Shown: positions 1 to 5,644 of the stretch, one piece after another
Layout: every line of letters starts with the position of its first letter
How positions within the stretch are numbered: the first letter of the stretch is position 1
Source of the DNA: Pseudonocardiales bacterium
Lineage (GTDB): Bacteria; Actinomycetota; Actinomycetes; Mycobacteriales; Jatrophihabitantaceae
Direction of reading: 5' to 3'
Length of the DNA stretch: 5,644 bases
NCBI GenBank assembly: GCA_030840415.1
Contig: JAVEEO010000295.1
Location: forward strand, 1-5,644
The notes under the pieces: model-generated
What the model saw: only the letters and a program-made list of their open reading frames with translations
What the model was told of the DNA's origin: nothing
Databases searched by the model: none
Program-made: the position numbers and the translations under genes

Positions 1-1507
1 CTACGACGCCGCCGTAGCCGGATTGGCTCCACAAGTACAGCCGCGCTACGCCCTCGGCGATGGCCTCTTGGTCCAGCTGTCGGTTGACGTCGTGCTCAGC
101 AGTTGCCGATACCAGCAGGTCGGCACCAGCGAGGATGGCGCTGATCTTTTCGTCCTCGCTCGGGCCACCGTGATTTAGTGCGATGGCGCCGACCTGCAGG
201 TCCGTGACGGACACCTCCACTTCCGGGTTGTGCGCGTGGATCCATTGGGCGAGTGCCAGAACCTTGTGGAAGCCGGCGAACTGCAGGCCGAGCGGGTGGC
301 GGACCGATGTGCCTGGCTCGATGTGGTCGAAATCGGCGAGGTGCAGTGAGCCGATCCGGGCCTTGGCCATTTCCTGTACGAAGGGTGCGCCCAGGCTGCC
401 GAGTCCGACTACGGAGACTGCGGCCGTGCGCATCGGCGCCAGTTCGGGAATGCGGATCGACAGGTCGCGTGCCGTCCACCGCAGTGCCCTGACGATCACC
501 GGCTCGGTCTGCACGCGGATGCCGTGCTGTGGCATGGGGGCATTGCGGCCTCGCCGCGCCTTGGGCTTGATCCCAGGCGGCGGTTGTTTCCATGCGTGTC
601 GGGCAAGGAATACCCAGCCGAGCTCGTACACGCCCTGCTCGATCTCTTCGGGCATGCAGACGCCGATTAGGGCGTATCCGGTGTGGGTGGCCGCCCAGCG
701 GCTCAGCTCGTCGTCGGCGGCCATGACCGCGTCCCACAGCTGTTGTGCGGTTTCGGCGTATGGCGGGTCAGCGAAGTACACCCATCGACCTTCACAGCGC
801 ACCGGGTACCTGCCCGCGAGGGTTTGCTCAGGCTCGGCGAGCAGCTGCGCCCGGTTCCGATCCTGCAGTGCGAGCAGCAGTCCCTGGCCGACAGGGGGCA
901 GCCATTCACCGGTAGACGGCGGTGGATTCAGCCACGTCATATCCTCGCGCGCGAAGCCGAGCGTCATCCGACCGCTCGCCGCCGCTGCGGCATCGACGCC
1001 GACACCCCGTTGATCGATGATGATGCCGCCCTGCTGCTGCGAGTTGAAGTAGGCGGTGACGGGCTCACCCTGAGGGTCCTCGCTTGCCCGGAGCCGCTCG
1101 CCTCCTTCCTCTACGACTGCGACCAGCTCTGGAACGCGGTGGTAGGCGATGTCTGCGCCCATATAACCCGGATGCCAGTTATCGGCGCCGCGGGCGAGCA
1201 CACACAAGTTCCCACCGGGCGCCTGGTGGCGCGATAACCGCAGATCCGGGGCGTAGATGGCGAACCGTCTGTGTGGAAATCCTGCGGGATACACCACAAC
1301 CAGACGCGTAGGACCATGCCCGGGCAGGTCCATGCTCGTCTGGATGACGAGCCGGTCGGCCCCTTCTCGCGGGTCCTCTAGCAGGGTGACGTCCAGATCA
1401 TGGGCTGCGAAGCGCCCGATTTCCGCCTCCAGACGCCCCGGCCACCTCTCCCACCAGGGGAGGCGCCGGTGCGTCTGGTCCAGCGACCCGGAGACCGGAT
1501 CGGTCAT
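1..1507 (-). CDS. E2-E1 fusion: ubiquitin-conjugating-like domain plus ThiF/E1-type adenylyltransferase (C-terminus beyond window)
   Basis: The frame is open from ATG 1507 to the window edge, giving 502 residues without a stop. The first ~130 residues resemble a prokaryotic E2 fold: an RLPWWERWPGRLEAEI start, a PAGFP strand, then H94, C102 in GGNLCVL and W111. C102 is the likely thioester cysteine. After a ~220-residue linker of unknown fold comes a ThiF-type Rossmann domain. It has GLGSLG at 368-373 for nucleotide binding, D392-F-D394, R403 and K415, in the usual E1/ThiF order (GxGxxG, DxD, R, K). The family adenylates a C-terminal glycine, or a related carboxylate, and can pass it to an E2 cysteine. 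The E1 catalytic cysteine would lie past the left edge. The fusion order is like CBASS Cap2. ATG 1507 is chosen because it overlaps the upstream stop as ATGA. The target is unknown; a MccB-like peptide adenylase role is an alternative. Confidence 0.87.
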   Translation of the reverse strand, partial: MTDPVSGSLDQTHRRLPWWERWPGRLEAEIGRFAAHDLDVTLLEDPREGADRLVIQTSMDLPGHGPTRLVVVYPAGFPHRRFAIYAPDLRLSRHQAPGGNLCVLARGADNWHPGYMGADIAYHRVPELVAVVEEGGERLRASEDPQGEPVTAYFNSQQQGGIIIDQRGVGVDAAAAASGRMTLGFAREDMTWLNPPPSTGEWLPPVGQGLLLALQDRNRAQLLAEPEQTLAGRYPVRCEGRWVYFADPPYAETAQQLWDAVMAADDELSRWAATHTGYALIGVCMPEEIEQGVYELGWVFLARHAWKQPPPGIKPKARRGRNAPMPQHGIRVQTEPVIVRALRWTARDLSIRIPELAPMRTAAVSVVGLGSLGAPFVQEMAKARIGSLHLADFDHIEPGTSVRHPLGLQFAGFHKVLALAQWIHAHNPEVEVSVTDLQVGAIALNHGGPSEDEKISAILAGADLLVSATAEHDVNRQLDQEAIAEGVARLYLWSQSGYGGVV

Positions 1508-1632
1508 CCGACAGGACGACCCGGCGGTGGGATCGGCGGCCCTGGAGGCCCCGGCGGGTGCGGGTGATCCGGGTGGCCCGGGTGCTCAGGATGCACCGGA
1601 TGATCGGGGTGGGCAGGGTGCTCGGACGTCAA
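1504..1632 (-). CDS. 42-residue His/Pro tripeptide-repeat protein ending in glycine
   Basis: This very short reading frame starts at TTG 1632. A perfect AGGAGG lies at 1643-1638 with a 5-nt spacer. Residues 5-26 are consecutive HPx units (x = A, D, V, E, G, D, H), followed by collagen-like PPG, PPG, PPI and PPP units and a GRPVG end. The codons vary synonymously (CAC/CAT, CCT/CCC/CCG) while the amino acid pattern holds, which favours selection on the protein. The TGA at 1506-1504 overlaps the E2-E1 start as ATGA, indicating translational coupling. I recognise no family. The histidines could bind metal, and the terminal glycine is the type of residue E1-like enzymes activate; both are inference. 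Upstream in-frame GTGs at 1662 and 1659 would add 10 or 9 residues but lack a ribosome site as good. It could also be a coupling leader with no protein function. Confidence 0.6.
   Translation of the reverse strand: MTSEHPAHPDHPVHPEHPGHPDHPHPPGPPGPPIPPPGRPVG
1555..1620 (-). repeat. 9-nt periodic repeat encoding HPx units
   Basis: About seven degenerate 9-nt units of the form CAY-CCN-NNN encode consecutive His-Pro-x tripeptides. The periodicity decays into Pro-Pro-Gly codons toward the 3' end. It lies inside the 42-residue protein and probably arose by tandem duplication. Third positions have diverged, so it is not a very recent expansion. Confidence 0.7.
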
Positions 1633-1637
1633 GGAAG

Positions 1638-1643
1638 CCTCCT
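1638..1643 (-). promoter_or_regulatory. Strong ribosome binding site deciding a TTG start
   Basis: AGGAGG on the minus strand sits 5 nt upstream of TTG 1632. It is the main reason for calling the short HPx-repeat frame a gene and for preferring TTG over the upstream GTGs. Because the E2-E1 gene has no clear site of its own before ATG 1507, this site probably drives translation of both. Confidence 0.65.
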
Positions 1644-1700
1644 CAGGTTCCGGGTCCACCACTGGTCAGTGAACTCAGCAAACATTCTGCCAAGGGGGTA

Positions 1701-1712
1701 CGACAGTTGTCG
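1701..1712. repeat. 12-bp palindrome, possible operator
   Basis: CGACAGTTGTCG is a perfect inverted repeat with 5-bp arms and a 2-nt centre. It lies about 70 bp upstream of the TTG start of the HPx-repeat gene, where an operator could sit. It does not match the actinobacterial SOS box as I know it. A chance occurrence is quite possible in GC-rich DNA. Confidence 0.3.
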
Positions 1713-1940
1713 GGGAGGACACCGCGCTGGAACGGGCACATCGGCACACCGCTGTCCACGATGGCGCCTTATCCTCTGACCTCGCGGCGGCGGCTACTGG
1801 CAGCCCGCACCGTCCCATCTCGTCAGGTCGGGCTAGCAGCAGGGCACAGCGTTGCAGCCGCGGTGGTCCAGGCATGGGCTGGTAGCGCTGGCAAGCCTGA
1901 GCGGGGAAGCGTGGGGGTGGTCTCGTCTGGGAAGCGGAAG

Positions 1941-2404
1941 CTAGGAGCGAGTTCCAGCCAGATCGCGCGGGGAGCTCTCGGGTTCGGTGGGGTGGGTGTG
2001 CCACCACAGGCCGATGGGCAGGCAGAGCGCCACAGCGCCGTCGCCCGTCATCTGGGTCACCATGGTCGCGGCGCGGTCGGACGCCGTTTCCATGCTGACG
2101 CCTCGGTGGGACACCACTAGCAGCGTGGAGAGGCGGATCTCGTTTCGTTCGGCCGCGTCGCGCGTCACGGCGACCGCTGCTCGCTCCCAGCCGGCGACGG
2201 GTCGGATCTGGTTAGCTGGCCGTCGGTCGCCGGTGGGGTTCCAGTTGGCGAGCACAATCGCGACCCGCAGGATCAGGACGTCGACGTGGCTGAGCTCCAG
2301 CGGGTCATGTGCCCAGCGCGAATCGCAGCTATCAACGAACCTTTAGAGGCGTCGGCCGCCAGGTACACCTGCCGAGCCGACCAGATGTCGGCGGATCGGG
2401 TCAT
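1941..2404 (-). pseudogene. Small MerR-like helix-turn-helix regulator, apparently frameshifted
   Basis: ATG 2404 follows a good GGAGG and opens a frame that begins MTRSADIWSARQVYLAADAS. The next residues, KGSLIAAIRAGH, look like the recognition helix of a MerR-type HTH. This frame stops at 2275-2273 after 43 codons. A second frame, open from 2342 to TAG 1943-1941, carries the expected continuation DPLELSHVDVLILRVAI (compare Lxx-DVxxLRVA in MerR-like proteins). It then has a ~100-residue tail with no motif I recognise. Restoring one base near 2310 (just after GGGCAC) gives a single 154-residue protein. The defect may be a real 1-nt deletion, a sequencing error or, less likely, programmed frameshifting; I see no slippery heptamer there. 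If the first frame is not used, GTG 2255 could start a 104-residue protein. Function as a regulator of neighbouring genes is inferred. Confidence 0.5.
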
Positions 2405-2428
2405 GTCACCTCCGCGGCACGCTTCATT

Positions 2429-2444
2429 GGCTAGAGGGCTAGCC
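2429..2444. promoter_or_regulatory. Inverted repeat GGCTAG-AGGG-CTAGCC, candidate operator of the HTH gene
   Basis: A perfect inverted repeat with 6-bp arms and a 4-nt centre lies 25 bp upstream of ATG 2404, just before its ribosome site. A TATGCT at 2460-2455 (minus strand) could be a -10 box, which would place the repeat in the early transcribed region. I see no matching -35 box. A third CTAG lies at 2453-2456. CTAG is usually rare, so three copies within 30 bp are notable. Autoregulation by the HTH protein is an inference. Confidence 0.4.
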
Positions 2445-2555
2445 GGTAGTGTCTAGCATACGCGTCGGGGGCACCAGAGACCCGCGAAACGGATATGGCA
2501 AGGACGGGAGGATCTGAGGGCTCACCAGCTCCCTGGGTCCACGGCACTGCCGCCG

Positions 2556-3434
2556 CTACCTGAACGGCTCGTGCTGGAAGGTGCGGCCGTCCCAGAAGAT
2601 GACGTCCGCGTCGAGATCGCAGGTGCGCGCGACCTGTCGTGCCAGCGGTGACGGCGGGTCTGGCAGTAAGACGGCGACCCGGTCGATGATGTCGGCGTCG
2701 TGGTTGGCGATGGCCCGGTACAGCATCGCTTGCGTGATGGCGCCGAGCGCGACGACGTCATCGGAGTACGCCTTCGCCTCGATGATGAGCTTCCGGTCTC
2801 GGTCGAAGATGTCCGCTCGCCGCTCGCCGAGCGGGTACTCACGGTCCACGCGATGGTCCAGTGACGCCACGTACCGGTCGCAGAGCTCAGCTTCGACGAT
2901 CTTCTCGAGCTCGGCGCGCTGGGCCGGGGCCAGTGTCGGATCGGCGAGGATGGCCTGGTCGCCGAGCAGCGACCAGTAGGCGCGATGGCACGCGAGCCGC
3001 GTGCCCTTGAGCAGCTCGTGCATCGCCCAGTACACGTCGCAGTGCCGGTAGCGGCCGCCGAGCTCGAGGAAGCACTGGTGAATCGTCCGGCTGCGTTTGC
3101 CGTCACTCGGGCGCGGCCAGCCGAGCGCGAGAACCGCCTGAGCCACTTCCTCCAGCGGTGCGTACTTGGCGTCGGTGGGCAGGCCAGGGCGGCGGAAGTA
3201 GTCCTTGTCGTACTGGATGGCGCCGGTCCATTCGAGATCGAGCACAGCCAGCAGCAGCCAGCCCGCCGGCGTCCCCTTCGTGTCTGAGTGCTGGGCCTCG
3301 AGGTAGGCGCGGGCCTCGTCCCAGGTGACGTGTCTGTCGAGGTTCTGCTCGATGTAGCGGGTTACTAGCCCGACCCTGTAGTCGGTGTTCTGGCTGTGGG
3401 CCCTGCTCGCGCTGCCGGGATACGGGACAGCCAC
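2556..3434 (-). CDS. PD-(D/E)XK nuclease-like protein with QxxxY motif
   Basis: This is a 292-residue protein starting at GTG 3434, with AAGGGAGG ending 4 nt upstream. Residues 1-190 are mostly helical, without a motif I recognise. The C-terminal third carries a restriction-endonuclease-like core: ERRADIFD with D208, then LIIEAK with E219 and K221, then QAMLY with Q235 and Y239. D-(x)10-ExK followed by QxxxY is the arrangement of RecB/Cas4-type members of the PD-(D/E)XK superfamily, which cleave DNA with a divalent metal. E199 or an earlier glutamate could complete the site. No signal peptide or membrane segment is visible, so it is presumably cytoplasmic. It follows the DNA methylase gene on the same strand after 242 bp, suggesting a shared modification/nuclease system, possibly restriction-modification. 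The fold call is by motif only; the target is unknown. Confidence 0.78.
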   Translation of the reverse strand: MAVPYPGSASRAHSQNTDYRVGLVTRYIEQNLDRHVTWDEARAYLEAQHSDTKGTPAGWLLLAVLDLEWTGAIQYDKDYFRRPGLPTDAKYAPLEEVAQAVLALGWPRPSDGKRSRTIHQCFLELGGRYRHCDVYWAMHELLKGTRLACHRAYWSLLGDQAILADPTLAPAQRAELEKIVEAELCDRYVASLDHRVDREYPLGERRADIFDRDRKLIIEAKAYSDDVVALGAITQAMLYRAIANHDADIIDRVAVLLPDPPSPLARQVARTCDLDADVIFWDGRTFQHEPFR

Positions 3435-3438
3435 GGCG

Positions 3439-3444
3439 CCTCCC
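3439..3444 (-). promoter_or_regulatory. Ribosome binding site for the nuclease-like gene
   Basis: GGGAGG (within AAGGGAGG) lies 4 nt before GTG 3434 and fixes that start; no other in-frame start with a comparable site was seen nearby. Confidence 0.6.
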
Positions 3445-3497
3445 TTCTTCGTCAGCGCGGTCGCGTCGGCGTGGCGGACGCTTCCGCGGATCTTCCT

Positions 3498-3518
3498 CGA
3501 ACGGTAAACCGAACGGTT
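3498..3518. repeat. Direct/inverted repeat cluster (CGAACGGT x2), possible regulator site
   Basis: CGAACGGT occurs at 3498-3505 and again at 3510-3517, 12 bp apart. The second copy overlaps an inverted repeat, AACCG-AA-CGGTT, at 3507-3518. The cluster lies 64-84 bp upstream of GTG 3434, inside the only non-coding stretch before the nuclease gene. It is therefore well placed for an operator. I found no convincing -35/-10 pair around it. Confidence 0.35.
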
Positions 3519-3628
3519 GTGCTTAGGCAGGTAGTCGATGTGGCCGGTCTAAGGCCAGGGTTCCAGTCTGCCTGGGGCGGTCCGACAGCCGAGAGGCGCC
3601 GATGCACGCACGAATACCGTTAGGTTGC

Positions 3629-3641
3629 GGCCACCGTGGCC
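3629..3641. terminator. Short GC hairpin after the methylase gene, weak terminator candidate
   Basis: GGCCACCGTGGCC is a perfect inverted repeat about 40 bp past the methylase stop (3677-3679). It has no T-run on either side and a very small loop, so it is at best a weak or factor-dependent terminator. Confidence 0.25.
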
Positions 3642-3676
3642 GACCCGACCCAGTGTCCGGCTGTGCTGGGCACCGA

Positions 3677-5644
3677 TCACCGCTCGCGTGGAGCCGCCAG
3701 CTGAATTATGGCCTTGGCTGCATGAACCTCGGCCGATCGCCGCAACACATCCCAGTCCCTTGCGTCCGGGTACGTGCCGAGCGCCAGCACCGCGGCGCGA
3801 GTCGCGGACAACGCGTCTCCCTCGCCGAGAGCGATGCCCGCATCGCGCAGTCGGATGAGAGCGGTCATGACCCGCTCGCGGGCCTGTGCCGGGGTGCTTG
3901 ACGGCGTGACAGTCCCGGCCTTACGGCAGACCACGATGATGTCTAGCCGGTTCGGAGCCGCGGCCGCGGCCTTAGTGAGGCTGGTCGTGACCTCGGCGAC
4001 CACCGGCCGGATCGCGGTCACGACGAAGTCGGCGTCAGCCAGCGAACGCATCACGGCCTCCCACCCCGATGCCTGCGACTGGTGGAAGCTGAAGGCCAGC
4101 AACCCGTCGTCGGTCAGCACCCTGGCGCACTCACGCCAGACGCCACTGACCATGTCCCGGAACTCTTCAGCTCCGGTGTTCTGCACCTCACGCTGATCTC
4201 GGGTGGTTGCCAGCGTCGGGTATCCGCGGTACGGGCCGATGCCACGCAGCCACGCGTGGAAGAAGTCCGCGAGCTCGGAGTAGTGCACGTTGTCGACGTA
4301 CGGCGGATCTGTCACCACCAGCGGAACCGAACGGTCCGGGAGGTCGGTGCTACTGCCGTCACCGGTCACGATGTAGGCGCTTCCCGGCGTCCTCATGAAA
4401 GCGTCCCAGCTGGACACGATCCGCTGCCCGACCGGCGCGGACCGGTCGGTCACCGTGACTACGTGCCCGTCGCGTTCGACCAGGTCCACCGGGCCGAGCT
4501 TGTACTCGTGTGCGCGCCGCAAACGCGTCAGCGCCTCGGCGTACCCGCCCGAACCTCCGTGGGCGCCCCACGGGTTGCCCTCGACGGAGCAGCGCTCGGG
4601 ACGCAGCACATGGTTGTGAAAGATCGACCGGACCGGGCCGGTGCCCTCGCCCTTGAATGAGCAGAAGTCGTTGTGGTGCTCGACCGTCTTACCGAAGGCA
4701 GCGGCCAACGCCTCCCGCTCCGGGCCGCGGCCGGGAAGATCGCGGATGGCGGCGGCGATACGGCCGAGGCTGTACAGCTGCCGGGCGTTGAAGAAGCTGG
4801 CCCAGGTCCGGTAACCCCACCGCAGCGCCTGGATCGTGTTCGCCCCGTCGTCAAGGTCTCCGTCGGGCAGGACCAACTCGTGCGGTGCGGCGTCGGCCAG
4901 CATTTTCGCGGCCAGACTGTAGAGGTCGAGGTCGAACGCGTCGATCGCGCGGTACTCGCGGCGACCGTCAGCGGTCTTGACCATCTTCGCGTACATGCGT
5001 CGCTGCGGGGCTTGTCGGCCCAGCGCTGTGATGATCTCGCTGCGGTGTCCCGCCGAGCACGTCATCACCCGGCCGCGGACCGGCCCGGTAAGGCCGAAGG
5101 GCGATTCACAATGCCCACACTGCCCCTCGGTGTCGGCCACCACATCGACCGGGCACACGGTGTGGCACACCGGGCAGGTCGCCTGCCCGGTGGGGAACCG
5201 TTTCGGATAGGCGTGCTTGGCGAACACGTACGTGGAGAACAGTTCCACCTGCTCGTCGCAGTCCGGGCAGCACGCCACCGCCACCCAGAAGTAATGCAGG
5301 ACCGGCTCGCTGTCGGCGGTGACGTATAGCCCCTCGACGTCGTCGCGGCAGACGGCATCGACCTGCGCGAACAGTTGTTCCACTTTGGCGAAGTTCCATG
5401 CCTGCAATGCCTGCCGCTGGGTGAGCGTCGCGACCGGGTTGATGTCGCGCGCAACGACGCGTGCGCCGAGCTTGGCCGCCTCGACCAGCGTCGTTCCTGA
5501 ACCGCCGAACGGCTCGTACAGCACGATGCCGTCCAACGCGCCACCTGGACGCGCCTCGGATGCGCCGACCGCCTCGAGCAGGACCGCCCGGAAGACCGTG
5601 CCCAGTCGTCGCGCCCACCACTTGTGAACGTAGGTCGCGGGACG
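3677..5644 (-). CDS. Adenine-specific DNA methylase with inserted zinc ribbon, N-terminus beyond window
   Basis: The frame is open from the right edge to TGA 3679-3677, giving 655 residues; the true start lies outside. Numbering from the first residue in view, HKWWARRLG at 7-15 is a conserved N-terminal element of this methylase type. EPFGGSGTT at 44-52 is the S-adenosylmethionine-binding motif I, and DINP at 67-70 follows. DPPY at 446-449 is the catalytic motif IV of amino (mainly N6-adenine) methylases. Motif I precedes IV by ~400 residues, the order of alpha-class enzymes, with target recognition probably between them. Within that insert are cysteine knuckles CPDC 126-129, CPVC 157-160 and CGHC 176-179, plus C164 and C196, consistent with one or two zinc ribbons. 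This matches the family described as adenine-specific DNA methylase containing a Zn-ribbon (COG1743). The next gene downstream encodes a nuclease-like protein, suggesting a defence context. Confidence 0.92.
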   Translation of the reverse strand, partial: RPATYVHKWWARRLGTVFRAVLLEAVGASEARPGGALDGIVLYEPFGGSGTTLVEAAKLGARVVARDINPVATLTQRQALQAWNFAKVEQLFAQVDAVCRDDVEGLYVTADSEPVLHYFWVAVACCPDCDEQVELFSTYVFAKHAYPKRFPTGQATCPVCHTVCPVDVVADTEGQCGHCESPFGLTGPVRGRVMTCSAGHRSEIITALGRQAPQRRMYAKMVKTADGRREYRAIDAFDLDLYSLAAKMLADAAPHELVLPDGDLDDGANTIQALRWGYRTWASFFNARQLYSLGRIAAAIRDLPGRGPEREALAAAFGKTVEHHNDFCSFKGEGTGPVRSIFHNHVLRPERCSVEGNPWGAHGGSGGYAEALTRLRRAHEYKLGPVDLVERDGHVVTVTDRSAPVGQRIVSSWDAFMRTPGSAYIVTGDGSSTDLPDRSVPLVVTDPPYVDNVHYSELADFFHAWLRGIGPYRGYPTLATTRDQREVQNTGAEEFRDMVSGVWRECARVLTDDGLLAFSFHQSQASGWEAVMRSLADADFVVTAIRPVVAEVTTSLTKAAAAAPNRLDIIVVCRKAGTVTPSSTPAQARERVMTALIRLRDAGIALGEGDALSATRAAVLALGTYPDARDWDVLRRSAEVHAAKAIIQLAAPRER

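Larger units (their letters stand above)
1635..1940. other. Gap of about 300 bp without a convincing gene
   Basis: I see no protein I can support between the regulator stop and the HPx-repeat gene. On the minus strand a frame from GTG 1759 to TGA 1645-1643 would encode 38 residues with three cysteines (C8, C19, C26). Its stop touches the AGGAGG of the next gene, but its own ribosome site is poor. A 12-bp palindrome, CGACAGTTGTCG, lies at 1701-1712. No promoter with recognisable -35 and -10 boxes was found, although one is expected here if the E2-E1 operon is transcribed independently. Confidence 0.4.

Noticed and set aside
183..1013. 276-codon open frame on the plus strand.
   Set aside because: It is opposite the E2-E1 gene, whose frame carries clear motifs; the translation is Ser/Arg/Pro-rich with no domain, typical of a high-GC shadow.
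1675..2007. 110-codon minus-strand frame overlapping the end of the HTH gene.
   Set aside because: Arg/Pro/Ser/Ala-rich, no motif, and out of frame with the HTH continuation; likely noise, though it covers part of the otherwise empty gap.
1941..2010. WWHTHPTEPESSPRD near the end of the HTH gene resembles the JAB/MPN metalloprotease motif HxH...SxxD, which would fit an E1/E2 operon.
   Set aside because: The spacing from HxH to the serine is 6 rather than 7 residues, no upstream catalytic Glu in an ExGG-like context is seen, and the frame ends 10-12 residues later, far too soon for a JAB domain. Probably coincidence.
1257..2120. 287-codon open frame on the plus strand.
   Set aside because: It crosses the E2-E1 N-terminus, the HPx gene and the gap antisense, with low-complexity composition and no ribosome site or motif.
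2542..2552. CGGCA-C-TGCCG just after the nuclease stop as a terminator.
   Set aside because: A 1-nt loop cannot form as drawn, the stem is short and there is no U-tract.
3555..3575. CCAGG / CCTGG inverted repeat with an 11-nt centre in the methylase-nuclease gap.
   Set aside because: Arms are only 5 bp, with no T-run and no conserved context; common by chance at this GC content.
1..5644. tRNA, rRNA, CRISPR arrays, insertion-sequence ends or integrases.
   Set aside because: No transposase or integrase motif, no spaced identical repeats of CRISPR type and no tRNA-like cloverleaf was seen by eye on either strand.

Overview
The window is high-GC DNA with GTG and TTG start codons and strong GGAGG-type ribosome binding sites. 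This suggests a high-GC actinobacterium, though I cannot name a genus. Every gene I can support lies on the minus strand, so the window reads from right to left. The two outermost genes run off the ends.

Layout in transcription order: (1) 5644 to 3677, a DNA adenine methylase with inserted zinc knuckles, missing its N-terminus. (2) 3676 to 3435, an intergenic stretch with a GC-rich hairpin and a short direct-repeat/inverted-repeat cluster. (3) 3434 to 2556, a PD-(D/E)XK nuclease-like protein with a RecB/Cas4-style QxxxY motif. (4) 2555 to 2405, an intergenic stretch with a GGCTAG/CTAGCC inverted repeat. (5) 2404 to 1941, a small MerR-like helix-turn-helix protein split by an apparent 1-nt frameshift. 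(6) 1940 to 1635, a gap with no convincing gene. (7) 1632 to 1504, a very small His/Pro-repeat protein ending in glycine. (8) 1507 to beyond position 1, an E2-E1 fusion: a ubiquitin-conjugating-like domain joined to a ThiF/E1-type adenylating domain, truncated by the window edge.

The right half looks like a DNA modification and nuclease module. The left half looks like a ubiquitin-like conjugation module. This mix is typical of a defence or accessory island, but that role is inferred from gene content. The most unusual element is the 42-residue HPx-repeat peptide. Its stop codon overlaps the E2-E1 start as ATGA, so the two are probably translationally coupled. The peptide also ends in a C-terminal glycine, the residue an E1-like enzyme usually activates. 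It could be a substrate or modifier, a metal-binding partner, or a leader peptide; the sequence cannot decide between these.
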